A DNA stretch of 64,000 nucleotides, from the NCBI RefSeq assembly GCF_039545455.1, contig NZ_CP154468.1:1127501-1191500 (forward strand), written 5' to 3'. The position numbers were made by a program, and so were the translations under genes. The stretch is from Brucella sp. BE17 (GTDB lineage Bacteria > Pseudomonadota > Alphaproteobacteria > Rhizobiales > Rhizobiaceae). The notes under the pieces were generated by a model. It worked only from the letters and a program-made list of their open reading frames with translations. It was not told the DNA's origin and did not search any database. Shown one piece after another: positions 1-7,758 of the stretch (position 1 is the first letter of the stretch; each line of letters starts with the position of its first letter).

Positions 1-417
1 TTGCTGGCTTTCGATGACATGGCAGACCGGACCAGACTTATCGAGGTGGTGCTTTCGCAATTTGAGGGAGATGCGCGTAAGATAACGCAGTTCTCCCGCG
101 AGGCCAAACCTGGAGATTACGCGGCTTTCGCACCGTTGATTTTCGAGTACGCAGCACAAGGTGACGCTTTTGGGCTCGCGCTCACCAAGCGCGCTTGTCA
201 TTTTATAGCCATGGGCCTTGAACGCATGGGTGTGGAGAAACTTGGTCGCTTCAGTCTGTCCGGCGGGCTCGCAAGTTCCTATGCCGCCCTGCCCTGTTTT
301 CCCTACCGCACGCTTTATGCCCCCTCACTTGGCAACTCGCTTGACGGGGCGCTTCGTCTTGCCTTGCGCGACACAACGACCGTACCGCAGCGAGAGACTT
401 GTCTGAACGCTCTTTAA
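1..417 (+). CDS. BadF/BadG/BcrA/BcrD-type ATPase (N-acetylglucosamine kinase-like), C-terminal part
   Basis: The frame is already open at the first base, so this is the 3' part of a gene that begins before the window; the TTG at position 1 need not be the true start. The 138 visible residues look like the end of a BadF/BadG-type sugar kinase of the ASKHA fold. A helix-rich stretch with a LSGGLAS motif (residues about 85-91) matches the adenosine-binding loop of that family, and the PSLGNSLDGALRLAL ending is typical of N-acetylglucosamine-kinase-like members. Such enzymes phosphorylate amino sugars in the cytoplasm. The substrate cannot be decided from this fragment. Confidence 0.6.
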   Translation: MLAFDDMADRTRLIEVVLSQFEGDARKITQFSREAKPGDYAAFAPLIFEYAAQGDAFGLALTKRACHFIAMGLERMGVEKLGRFSLSGGLASSYAALPCFPYRTLYAPSLGNSLDGALRLALRDTTTVPQRETCLNAL

Positions 418-513
418 CTCCTAACCTCTTCAAATCGGGTGCCCTTTGGTTTGGCGCTCGCATTTATCCGGGTTACGGACACCATTGTCCGTCAAATGCA
501 GCACAGGGGTGGC

Positions 514-954
514 ATGCTGACCAAGAAAGGCAAATACGGTCTGAAAGCCATGGTGCATCTGGCAGGTGTAACGCAAGGCCAACTGGTTTCGGCCGGCGAG
601 ATTGCCGAAAAACATCACATCCCGCGCAAATTTCTCGACAATATCTTTACCGAATTACGCAATGCCGGTTTTGTTGTGAGCCGAAAAGGCAAGGGCGGCG
701 GTTTTAGCCTCGCCCGCCCCGCTGCGGAAATCGCCGTCGGCAATATCATTCGTGCACTCGACGGGGCATTGGCGCCTATCGCCTGTGCCAGCAAGACGGA
801 CTATCACCCCTGCGACGATTGCGACGAAGACGAATGCGAAGTGCGCCTGATGATGCTGGACGTGCGTGAGGCGATCGCCAATGTACTTGATCATCGCACG
901 CTTGCCGACAGCAGGGTGATGGATATCATGCGACTGGTCCCACTGTCGGAATAG
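514..954 (+). CDS. Rrf2-family transcriptional regulator
   Basis: This 146-residue protein has the winged-helix N-terminus of Rrf2 regulators (MLTKKGKYGLKAMVHLAG, then the GEIAEKHHIPRKFLDNI recognition region). Residues about 90-115 carry four cysteines spaced C-X8-C-X2-C-X4-C. Rrf2 proteins such as IscR, NsrR and RirA bind an Fe-S cluster through three cysteines, so a metal or Fe-S sensor is likely, but the spacing here matches none of them exactly. The frame is open to 439; ATG 514 is chosen because the conserved domain begins there and an AGGGG sequence sits just upstream. It lies convergent to the zinc-chaperone gene. Targets are not shown. Confidence 0.8.
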   Translation: MLTKKGKYGLKAMVHLAGVTQGQLVSAGEIAEKHHIPRKFLDNIFTELRNAGFVVSRKGKGGGFSLARPAAEIAVGNIIRALDGALAPIACASKTDYHPCDDCDEDECEVRLMMLDVREAIANVLDHRTLADSRVMDIMRLVPLSE

Positions 955-968
955 ACTTCTTTTCCTGA

Positions 969-2174
969 TCAGGCCGCCTCAAATGACCATTCGGGGAATG
1001 GATCGCTGAGCTTCGACCAGCGTTCGGGCGCATAGACTGCTTCCGTGACTAGACAGTCATCGAGTTCCTCGACAAGTTTATCCTGCCGCATTGGATCGAC
1101 GCCGATAAAGACGATTTCCTGCCGCCGGTCCCCCCACGTGTCATGAAAATAGGGGTTCATCGCCTGGTGCCATTCCCGCTCGGACGGCCAATAATGTTTG
1201 GGGACTGCCGACCACCAGCGTCCGCGCCTGTTGGTGCGTACTAAAGCGCCGGCCTGACTGATTTCACCAACAAAATCCGGGCGGGTTGCCAGCCAGAAAA
1301 AACCTTTGGCACGCACGACACCCGGCCAGCTTTTGTCAATGAAGACCTTAAAGCGCTGCGGATCGAAAGGACGCCTTGCACGATATACGAAAGAACGAAC
1401 TCCATATTCCTCAGTTTCAGGAACATGGGTGGCAAAGCCGTAAAGCTCCTTGTACCAGAGTGGATGCTCATGGGCCTTGGTGAAGTCGAACAACCGCGTA
1501 TCGAGAATTGCATCGAGCGGAACCCGTCCGAAATCCGCCTCTTCAATGCGGGCATCGGGATTAAGTGACCGGATGACCTTGCGCGCCAGATCGCGCTCTT
1601 GCGGCGAGGCGGCTGAAAACTTGTTCAGAACCACGACATCAGCGAATTCGATCTGTTCGACCAAAAGGTCGACAAGTGTTCGCTCATCTTCCTCACCAAG
1701 CGATTCGCCGCGGTCGCGCAGAAAATCGCTCGACGCATAATCCTTGAGAAGATTGGCGGCGTCGACCACAGTCACCATGGTATCAAGCCTCGCGACATCG
1801 GACAGGCTTCGGCCCTGCTCGTCACGAAATTCGAAGGTGGCAGCCACCGGCAACGGCTCGGAAATACCCGTCGATTCGATCAGCAGATGGTCGAACCGGC
1901 CCTGCGCCGCCAGTTGCGTGACCTCCTGTAAAAGATCGTCGCGCAAGGTGCAGCAGATGCAGCCGTTGGTCATTTCGACCAGTTGTTCTTCGGTCCGCGA
2001 GAGATTGGCTCCGCCTTCGCGCACCAGCGAGGCATCTATATTGATTTCGCTCATATCATTGACGATCACCGCAACGCGACGGTCATCGCGATTGTTAAGT
2101 ACATGATTGAGCAGCGTCGTTTTCCCGGCCCCGAGAAAGCCGGAAAGGACGGTAACGGGAAGCCTCTTTTGCAT
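969..2174 (-). CDS. CobW/COG0523-family GTPase, zinc metallochaperone type
   Basis: This 401-residue protein belongs to the G3E GTPase family. It has the P-loop GFLGAGKTT at residues 12-20, the metal-binding CICC motif at residues 72-75, the ESTGISEP switch region and an NKFS motif for guanine recognition. The C-terminal half is the CobW_C domain. Members under Zur control deliver zinc to client enzymes when zinc is scarce. That role fits here because a Zur-type palindrome lies 33-47 bp upstream of the start and znuA is the next gene. The assignment to the zinc rather than the cobalamin branch rests on this context. Confidence 0.85.
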   Translation of the reverse strand: MQKRLPVTVLSGFLGAGKTTLLNHVLNNRDDRRVAVIVNDMSEINIDASLVREGGANLSRTEEQLVEMTNGCICCTLRDDLLQEVTQLAAQGRFDHLLIESTGISEPLPVAATFEFRDEQGRSLSDVARLDTMVTVVDAANLLKDYASSDFLRDRGESLGEEDERTLVDLLVEQIEFADVVVLNKFSAASPQERDLARKVIRSLNPDARIEEADFGRVPLDAILDTRLFDFTKAHEHPLWYKELYGFATHVPETEEYGVRSFVYRARRPFDPQRFKVFIDKSWPGVVRAKGFFWLATRPDFVGEISQAGALVRTNRRGRWWSAVPKHYWPSEREWHQAMNPYFHDTWGDRRQEIVFIGVDPMRQDKLVEELDDCLVTEAVYAPERWSKLSDPFPEWSFEAA

Positions 2175-2206
2175 GATGGCGCTCCTTTTGTTTTTTCATT
2201 TTATTA

Positions 2207-2221
2207 TGTTATATCATTTCA
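2207..2221. promoter_or_regulatory. Zur-type operator in front of the CobW-family gene
   Basis: TGTTATATCATTTCA fits the alphaproteobacterial Zur pattern TGTTAT-N3-ATAACA except at two bases of the right arm. It lies 33-47 bp upstream of the CobW-family start, in an A/T-rich promoter stretch. The same pattern occurs twice between znuA and znuC, which supports the call. Binding is inferred. Confidence 0.65.
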
Positions 2222-2297
2222 TCGTTTGATGAAAAAAGAGGCGGTAATAGCCGCCTGATGTTTCGCGCTCAGATATATTCTATAAAAAGACCATACA

Positions 2298-2345
2298 CCT
2301 CAACAGGCAAGCCTGTTGAGGTCAAAGCCCGGCCTCAAGGCCGGG
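2298..2345 (-). terminator. Tandem hairpins between znuA and the CobW-family gene
   Basis: Two inverted repeats follow znuA in its direction of transcription. The first (2328-2345) has CCCGGCC arms around a CAA/TTG loop and then GCTTTG. The second (2298-2321) has perfect 11-bp arms, CCTCAACAGGC and GCCTGTTGAGG, around AA. Neither has a long U-run, so termination is likely but not certain. They may insulate the two Zur-controlled genes. Confidence 0.5.
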
Positions 2346-2361
2346 TCAATTCAGGTCATCT

Positions 2362-3423
2362 TTATGTTTTCGAAAGACAGTTTTTCAGTGAACTGGCGAG
2401 ATTGCGTATCAATTGTGGATAAAGGTCGGGGCCATCCTTCAAGTCCGCACCGAGCGGATCGAGAACGCCGGTTTTGGCATCCGTCCCATCAATAACAGTT
2501 TTGACGAGCTTCGGCTCGAATTGCGGTTCGGAGAAAACGCAGGTCGCGCCGAGCGATTTGACCTTGTCGTGAATTTGCTTGATGCGCGCAGCACCTGGTG
2601 CCTTTTCAGGGCTAACCGTAATGGAGCCGACAGCCTTCACGCCGAAACGGTTTTCGAAATATTGATACGCGTCATGGAATACAATGAAAGGCTTGTTCTT
2701 GACCGGAGCGAGTTCAGCGGCCACATCCTTGGTCAGAAGATCGAGCTTTGCGGCATAGTCCTTTGCATTCTTCTCGTATTGTTCGGCGTGAACCGGGTCG
2801 CTTTCGCTCAATATCTTGGCGACATCACCAACCAGCACCTTGCCGTTTTCCGGATCCAGCCAGAAATGCAGATCATATTCGCCGTGATGGTGATGATGCT
2901 CATGCGCTTCCTTACCATTTTGGGCTGCATGATCGTGATTTTGGCTATCGCCCTTTTTGTCCTCATCATGCGAATGCCCCTCGTGGGAATGAGCTTCATG
3001 GGAGTGGCCCTCGCTTGCATGATCGTGTCCTTCATGGCCGTGATCATGTGCCTCGAACGGGCCGCCTTCGCGGAATTTCAAACGGGTAAGGCCTGCTACC
3101 TCACCCAGTGTTACGACCTTCGCGCCCTCGCCGAGCGTATCGATAGGCTTAACAAGGAAAGTCTCCATCGACGGTCCCGCCCAGAAAATGACCTTGGCAT
3201 GTTCTATCGCTTCGGCATCGGATGGCTTTAGGCTATAACTATGTTCCGAACCCGCGCCCTGCACGATCAGTTTCGGCTCGCTTACGCCCTGCATGACCGC
3301 AGAGACTATCGAATGAAGCGGTTTGATCGAGACGACGACACCGTCGCGATCAGCGGCAAAAGCGACGGAACTCAAACCGGCAAGAAAGGCAGATGCAAGC
3401 AAAAGGCAACGTAAGGGTTTCAT
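2362..3423 (-). CDS. znuA: Zinc ABC transporter substrate-binding protein ZnuA
   Basis: This 353-residue periplasmic protein begins with a clear signal peptide (MKPLRCLLLASAFLAGLSSVAFA) and has the cluster A-I solute-binding fold. VVVSIKPLHSIVSAVM at the start of the mature protein carries the first zinc-ligand His, followed by a SEHSYSLKPSD segment, a long His/Asp/Glu-rich loop near residues 120-180, and FHDAYQYFENRFG. The His-rich loop marks the zinc-specific ZnuA group against manganese binders. It delivers zinc to ZnuB. The gene diverges from znuCB, and two Zur-type boxes lie 32 to 69 bp upstream of its start. Confidence 0.95.
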   Translation of the reverse strand: MKPLRCLLLASAFLAGLSSVAFAADRDGVVVSIKPLHSIVSAVMQGVSEPKLIVQGAGSEHSYSLKPSDAEAIEHAKVIFWAGPSMETFLVKPIDTLGEGAKVVTLGEVAGLTRLKFREGGPFEAHDHGHEGHDHASEGHSHEAHSHEGHSHDEDKKGDSQNHDHAAQNGKEAHEHHHHHGEYDLHFWLDPENGKVLVGDVAKILSESDPVHAEQYEKNAKDYAAKLDLLTKDVAAELAPVKNKPFIVFHDAYQYFENRFGVKAVGSITVSPEKAPGAARIKQIHDKVKSLGATCVFSEPQFEPKLVKTVIDGTDAKTGVLDPLGADLKDGPDLYPQLIRNLASSLKNCLSKT

Positions 3424-3455
3424 GATCTCTCTTTTTCGTAAACATCGGAGTGATA

Positions 3456-3470
3456 TGTTATTCTATTACA
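3456..3470. promoter_or_regulatory. Zur-type operator 1 between znuA and znuC
   Basis: TGTTATTCTATTACA is an imperfect 15-bp palindrome fitting TGTTAT-N3-ATAACA. It lies 33 bp upstream of the znuA start, within reach of a znuA promoter, and is spaced 22 bp (about two helical turns) from a second copy. Confidence 0.75.
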
Positions 3471-3477
3471 TAGATTG

Positions 3478-3492
3478 CGTTATGCTATAACG
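3478..3492. promoter_or_regulatory. Zur-type operator 2 between znuA and znuC
   Basis: CGTTATGCTATAACG has near-perfect dyad symmetry with GTTAT and ATAAC arms. It is the second copy of the element at 3456-3470, offset by 22 bp. The pair probably allows zinc-loaded Zur to repress both divergent transcripts. Other than these boxes I see nothing clear in 3424-3720. Confidence 0.75.
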
Positions 3493-3720
3493 TCTGCCAT
3501 AAGATGAGACAAGACCCTTTGTGGAGAAAATTGTCTTGAAACCAGTCGCTCAAAACTTGCCGGGAAATCATTCTTCGACAAAGGCCTACGACCTGACAGC
3601 CAAGACAGACGATTTCAAAATTGGCATGTGAAATGTCGGCGTGGTGAAAAAAAGCGCTGGGGAAAAAGCCGAATCGGCAGATGATTATTCAGCAATAGAG
3701 TAATGAAAGCCTGAAACCAG

Positions 3721-4602
3721 ATGGCCAGAAAAACCACGCTCCCCACTCAACAGGCCGGGGAGAAACTGATCGAGTTGAAAAACACCGGCGTTTTCCGCGA
3801 CGGCCGCTGGCTTGTCCGTAACGTAGACCTGAGCGTCGAGCGCGGTGAAATCGTAACGTTGATTGGGCCGAATGGTGCCGGCAAGAGCACGGCAGCCAGA
3901 ATGGCGCTGCGCATACTAAAACCGGATGAAGGCAAAGTGGTCCACCAAGCGGGCCTGCGCATTGGCTACGTACCACAGAAAATCACGATCGACCGCGCCC
4001 TGCCCCTTTCCGTTGAGCGGCTTCTGACACTAACCGGCGCGCTTGGCAAAAAAGATATTATATCCGCTCTTGAAGCGGTTGGTATTCCACATCTTCTGAA
4101 AGCGGAAGCCACTCAATTATCCGGCGGTGAGTTTCAACGCGCACTGATGGCGCGTGCGCTCGCCCGAAAGCCCGATCTGCTCGTGCTGGACGAACCCGTT
4201 CAGGGCGTCGACTTCGCTGGTGAAGCCGCTCTTTACGAATTGATCGCGCAGTTTCGCGATGAAACGCGCTGCGGTGTACTTCTAATTTCGCATGATTTGC
4301 ATTTGGTCATGGCCGCGACCGACCGCGTCATCTGCCTCAACGGCCACGTCTGCTGTAGCGGCACGCCACGCGATGTTACCGCGAGTGCTGAATATACACG
4401 TCTCTTTGGCCGCCGCGCCGTTGGCCCGCTCGCGGTCTATGAGCACCATCACGACCACACGCATCTACCAGACGGGCGCGTTTTGCATGCCGATGGGTCT
4501 GTCACCGACCATTGCCATGAAGATGATGGCCATCATCATGGCGAAAATAAAAGCGGGCATACGCACGTCGCCCAGCATGACGGAGGTGGCTCCCATGCTT
4601 GA
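3721..4602 (+). CDS. znuC: Zinc ABC transporter ATP-binding protein ZnuC
   Basis: This 293-residue cytoplasmic ATPase powers ZnuB. It shows Walker A GPNGAGKST near residue 50, the LSGGEFQRALMARAL signature, Walker B LLVLDEPVQGVD and a switch HDLHLV. The last 50 residues are rich in His (HHHDHTH and several HCHE/HHHGE clusters), a tail common in ZnuC of Brucella relatives that may bind zinc. No strong ribosome-binding site precedes ATG 3721, so a slightly later start is possible. The stop codon lies inside the first codons of znuB, so the two are co-translated. Confidence 0.93.
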   Translation: MARKTTLPTQQAGEKLIELKNTGVFRDGRWLVRNVDLSVERGEIVTLIGPNGAGKSTAARMALRILKPDEGKVVHQAGLRIGYVPQKITIDRALPLSVERLLTLTGALGKKDIISALEAVGIPHLLKAEATQLSGGEFQRALMARALARKPDLLVLDEPVQGVDFAGEAALYELIAQFRDETRCGVLLISHDLHLVMAATDRVICLNGHVCCSGTPRDVTASAEYTRLFGRRAVGPLAVYEHHHDHTHLPDGRVLHADGSVTDHCHEDDGHHHGENKSGHTHVAQHDGGGSHA

Positions 4603-5398
4603 TGATTTCTTCACCCGCGCGCTCATAGCCGGTGTCGGGCTGGCGCTCACCACCGGCCCCCTTGGCTGCTTCATCGTCTGGCGCCGCATGGCTTATTTCG
4701 GGGATACGATGTCACATTCCGCGTTGCTCGGCGTGGCCCTCGCCCTGATCTTCGACATCAATTTGATGATCGGTGTGTTCGCCGTTGCGGTGACGATTTC
4801 CGCCATACTTCTTCTTTTGCAGCGCCGCCAATCCCTGTCGTCCGACGCTTTGCTCGGTATTCTTTCACACGCAACCCTGGCGCTGGGACTCGTCATTGTT
4901 GCCTTCATGACATGGGTACGCGTCGATCTACTCTCGTTTCTATTCGGCGACATCCTTGCTGTGTCGCGAATGGATATTGCTTTTGTCTATGGCGGCGGCA
5001 TAGTCGTGCTCGCCGTGCTGGCTTGGCTCTGGCGCCCCTTTCTCGCCGCTACGATCAGCGAAGATATTGCGCGCGCAGAGGGCATGAACCCTGCCCTTTC
5101 GCGAATAATCTTCATGCTGTTGCTTGCCATCGTCATTGCCATTGCAATGAAGATTGTGGGTATTCTGCTAATCACGGCGCTGCTTATCATCCCGGCTGCA
5201 ACAGCGCGCCGCTTCGCATCCACACCGGAGCAGATGGCAATTTTTGCTTCGTTGATCGGTGCATCTGGCGTCGTAGGTGGGCTTTATGGCTCTATCCAAT
5301 TCGACACGCCATCAGGCCCTTCCATCGTGGTCGCCGCACTTGCCATTTTTATTTTCAGCCTTTTGCCCCTAAATATAGGGAAGCGCGCAAAGGCCTAA
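4595..5398 (+). CDS. znuB: Zinc ABC transporter permease ZnuB
   Basis: This 267-residue inner-membrane permease belongs to the ABC-3 family. It starts MLDDFFTRALIAGVGLAL, followed by GCFIVWRRMAYFGDTMSHSAL, the typical ABC-3 signature, and has about eight hydrophobic segments. The frame is open further upstream, but ATG 4595 is supported by GGAGGT at about 4581 and by an 8-bp overlap with the znuC stop. It forms the zinc channel for the ZnuA-ZnuC system. zur follows after 20 bp, so znuC-znuB-zur appear to be one operon. Confidence 0.93.
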   Translation: MLDDFFTRALIAGVGLALTTGPLGCFIVWRRMAYFGDTMSHSALLGVALALIFDINLMIGVFAVAVTISAILLLLQRRQSLSSDALLGILSHATLALGLVIVAFMTWVRVDLLSFLFGDILAVSRMDIAFVYGGGIVVLAVLAWLWRPFLAATISEDIARAEGMNPALSRIIFMLLLAIVIAIAMKIVGILLITALLIIPAATARRFASTPEQMAIFASLIGASGVVGGLYGSIQFDTPSGPSIVVAALAIFIFSLLPLNIGKRAKA

Positions 5399-5418
5399 TC
5401 GAAACGGACCGCTAAACA

Positions 5419-5835
5419 ATGAGTACTCATCACCATCATCACGCCCCACAGGATCTCACGCGCAACCAGACTCTGGTTTTCGATGTGCTTTCCAAGGCTG
5501 AAGGACCACTCAGCGCCTATACGATTCTCGACCAGTTACGAGATGACGGATTTCGTGCACCGCTTCAGGTCTATCGCGCATTGGAAAAGCTTCTGGATTA
5601 CGGGCTTATTCACAGGCTTGAGAGCCTGAATGCCTTTGTCGCCTGTGCGCATCCGCAATGCCACGAACAAGGACTTGTCGCCTTTGCCATCTGCGAGAAA
5701 TGCGGACAGGTAACAGAATTTTCCGATGCGACAATTGAAAACCTCGTCAGTGCATGGAGCCTGCAAAACGGGTTTCGACCGAGCAAGACCACATTGGAAC
5801 TGCGTGGCCTTTGTAACCGTTGCGGCGACCATTGA
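5419..5835 (+). CDS. zur: Zinc uptake regulator Zur (Fur family)
   Basis: This 138-residue Fur-family repressor has a His-rich start (MSTHHHHH), a winged helix (residues about 15-70) and a metal-binding dimerization domain. CEKC (92-95) and CNRC (132-135) are the two pairs of the structural zinc site, and CAHPQCHEQG (76-85) supplies candidate sensory ligands. Its place at the end of znuCB and the three Zur-type boxes nearby identify it as Zur rather than Fur or Mur. It should repress znuA, znuCB-zur and the CobW-family gene when zinc is plentiful. Confidence 0.92.
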   Translation: MSTHHHHHAPQDLTRNQTLVFDVLSKAEGPLSAYTILDQLRDDGFRAPLQVYRALEKLLDYGLIHRLESLNAFVACAHPQCHEQGLVAFAICEKCGQVTEFSDATIENLVSAWSLQNGFRPSKTTLELRGLCNRCGDH

Positions 5836-5838
5836 ATG

Positions 5839-5864
5839 GACGCCTGTCTGATCAGACAGGCGTC
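5839..5864. terminator. Bidirectional terminator between zur and the VjbR-like gene
   Basis: A perfect 26-bp palindrome with 13-bp arms (GACGCCTGTCTGA) lies between the convergent stop codons of zur and the LuxR-type gene. There is no long T-run on either side, so it may also act as an mRNA-stabilizing hairpin. Confidence 0.6.
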
Positions 5865-5872
5865 AGGTCGTG

Positions 5873-6652
5873 TCACAGCAGATGATTTGTACCCAGCATC
5901 TCTATGATGCCCAGAGACAGCGCCATGGCAACGGCCGAAGTGCGGTTGGAACAATTCAACTTGATTTTCGCATTTTGCAGATAGGTGACGACGGTCCAGC
6001 GGGCAATGCTGAGAATCTCGGCAATTTCACCGTCCGTTTTTCCGTTTGCAGCCCATCGCAGGCAATCAACCTCACGCGGCGTTAAAAGACCCGCCACTTT
6101 GGTGGCATCGGAGCCGCAAAGCGCGTCGTGCAGGTTTGCTGAAAGGCTGAGCAGGCGCGGGCGCAGCTTGGCGACAAATTGCACACGATCTACCTTTTCA
6201 TCGATTTCAAAAGTAAAAAGCGTACAGCCTGAAGCGCCCTTCGGACTGCGCGGAGAGACGGCGACGAAAAGATTACCGATGCCATGCTTTTGCGCATCGC
6301 AAAGATAGTCGGCAACGGCAGGACACGCATCGGCATCCTCCTGTAAATCATGCACGATACCGGCACCGTCATTCGAAAAATAGGGAGCATCGTCCCGAAA
6401 AATCGGATCGATCGCAAAATAGTTCTTTGCAGAATAACGCGCCGACCAGGCTGTAGGAACGGTGAGAACGACCGTCAAATCAGAGGACCCTGTCTTGGCA
6501 CAATCGCCGATCCGCCCACGGTAGGAATGAACGATATAACGGCAGTTTACCTCATCGCGCATCTGGGTGAACAAATTAAGTGTATCGCTTTGAAATGAAG
6601 CGCCAAAAAAGGTTTTTTTAAAATTAGGGAAATGAACGAGATCAAGTGTCAT
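5873..6652 (-). CDS. LuxR-type quorum-sensing regulator, VjbR-like
   Basis: This 259-residue protein has an N-terminal autoinducer-binding domain (residues about 15-170) and a C-terminal LuxR helix-turn-helix ([20 protein letters not shown] onward). From memory, the start ([15 protein letters not shown]) and the DNA-binding half closely match Brucella VjbR, an acyl-homoserine-lactone-responsive regulator of virulence and surface genes. The middle differs more, so this may be a VjbR orthologue or a paralogue. The start at 6652 gives the 259-residue length I recall for VjbR; the frame is open to 6673. No luxI-type synthase is nearby, so it is a solo regulator here. Confidence 0.85.
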   Translation of the reverse strand: MTLDLVHFPNFKKTFFGASFQSDTLNLFTQMRDEVNCRYIVHSYRGRIGDCAKTGSSDLTVVLTVPTAWSARYSAKNYFAIDPIFRDDAPYFSNDGAGIVHDLQEDADACPAVADYLCDAQKHGIGNLFVAVSPRSPKGASGCTLFTFEIDEKVDRVQFVAKLRPRLLSLSANLHDALCGSDATKVAGLLTPREVDCLRWAANGKTDGEIAEILSIARWTVVTYLQNAKIKLNCSNRTSAVAMALSLGIIEMLGTNHLL

Positions 6653-6856
6653 AGCAATATCCTTGCAAATCAAGCCTTTAAAAATCCTGCTTGTCGCTTA
6701 AAACCCTGCAGACGACAGCTTTAAAATCGTACTGACAGGCTATACAATCATTTATAAGTTCAAAAAATAATAATCTGTATGGCAACTCGCGATAACTATT
6801 CGACACGATATTAGACACAAGAACAATGCCAAAATATGGCGGTTTTAGAAAAATAT

Positions 6857-7630
6857 TCAGCCACGCTCTGGACTGGTTTTACCATAGGCTTTGAAAAAGA
6901 AGTCGACGCCAGCATCGACGTTCGCCCGGATGACTGACTCGGATGGCGGGTCGCGCAACACGCTGAAAAGACGTGGGCGATAAAGACCGGCCAGAAACAG
7001 GTCGGCAAGCTGGGAAGCAGCCCGGGCGGAATCGATCGGCTCCAGAACCCCGGCCTCCACCATCTTGTCGAGGTGCTGCACCATGGCCTCAAGGCTTCGC
7101 CGGGGTCCACGAGCATAAAACGCTGCAGCCAATTCCGGTTTGCGTTCACTGACGCCCAGCACGATGCGCTGCGCGCGGATGGCAGTAGAGGAGGTGATCA
7201 GTGTCACCAGAGCAATGCCGAATTCTGTCAGTTCCTCACGGTTGGAAAATCCCTTCTCCAGTTTTCCGATGAGCGCACCGAACATGGTTTTGCGGTAATG
7301 TTCGCAAAGTGCTACGAACAGATCTTCCTTGCTGTTGAAATAAACGTAGATCGTGCCCTTTGAGACCCCCGCCTCTCGGGTGATGTCGTTCATGCTCGCA
7401 GCGTCAAACCCCATACGCAGGAACACATTTTCTGCGCCTTGGAGGATCTGATTCCTCTTGACAGGGTCCTGCCCGGCGCCAAGTCGCGCACGGCTGCAAT
7501 CACATTCTGCAGCAACGTCTCCGGCTTTCAAGGGCCCGGATGGGTTCTTTGCGGCAACTATCTTCGCACGCTTGTCCATAAGCCCCTTGTTGGCATCGAC
7601 ATGCTCAAAGATGTTGCGTTCTGGTTTCAT
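6857..7630 (-). CDS. TetR-family transcriptional regulator of the adjacent efflux genes
   Basis: This 257-residue protein has a TetR helix-turn-helix at about residues 58-105 (MNDITREAGVSKGTIYVYF) and a helical ligand-binding domain with the TetR_C signature seen in AcrR-like regulators. An unusual 55-residue N-terminal extension with little predicted structure precedes the DNA-binding domain; translation might begin later, at the Met at 7579. It diverges from an EmrA/EmrB-type pair, and two matching palindromic operators lie in the gap. It most likely represses that pump and itself until a toxic ligand binds. Confidence 0.88.
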   Translation of the reverse strand: MKPERNIFEHVDANKGLMDKRAKIVAAKNPSGPLKAGDVAAECDCSRARLGAGQDPVKRNQILQGAENVFLRMGFDAASMNDITREAGVSKGTIYVYFNSKEDLFVALCEHYRKTMFGALIGKLEKGFSNREELTEFGIALVTLITSSTAIRAQRIVLGVSERKPELAAAFYARGPRRSLEAMVQHLDKMVEAGVLEPIDSARAASQLADLFLAGLYRPRLFSVLRDPPSESVIRANVDAGVDFFFKAYGKTSPERG

Positions 7631-7653
7631 ATCAAAAAACTCTTACATATTTC

Positions 7654-7667
7654 GAACCGGTCGGTTC
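7654..7667. promoter_or_regulatory. TetR operator 1
   Basis: GAACCGGTCGGTTC has 6-bp arms GAACCG and CGGTTC around GT; the symmetry extends to TCGAACCG-N2-CGGTTCGA. It lies 24 bp upstream of the tetR start and matches the second element at 7718-7731. Confidence 0.8.
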
Positions 7668-7717
7668 GATATATGCTTGATATGCTCACCTTATTGCACT
7701 AAGTCAACATCGAAATC

Positions 7718-7731
7718 GAACCGAACGGTTC
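7718..7731. promoter_or_regulatory. TetR operator 2
   Basis: GAACCGAACGGTTC has the same arms as operator 1 with a different 2-bp centre. It lies 28 bp upstream of the membrane-fusion gene start, so a bound repressor would block that promoter or early transcript. The centres of the two sites are 64 bp apart. Confidence 0.8.
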
Positions 7732-7758
7732 AATCCCCATGTGTGCAGGAAATTTTCT

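Noticed and set aside
2413..3231. 272-codon plus-strand open frame opposite znuA
   Set aside because: It lies entirely inside znuA; its hydrophobic product is created by reading the His-rich codons on the other strand.
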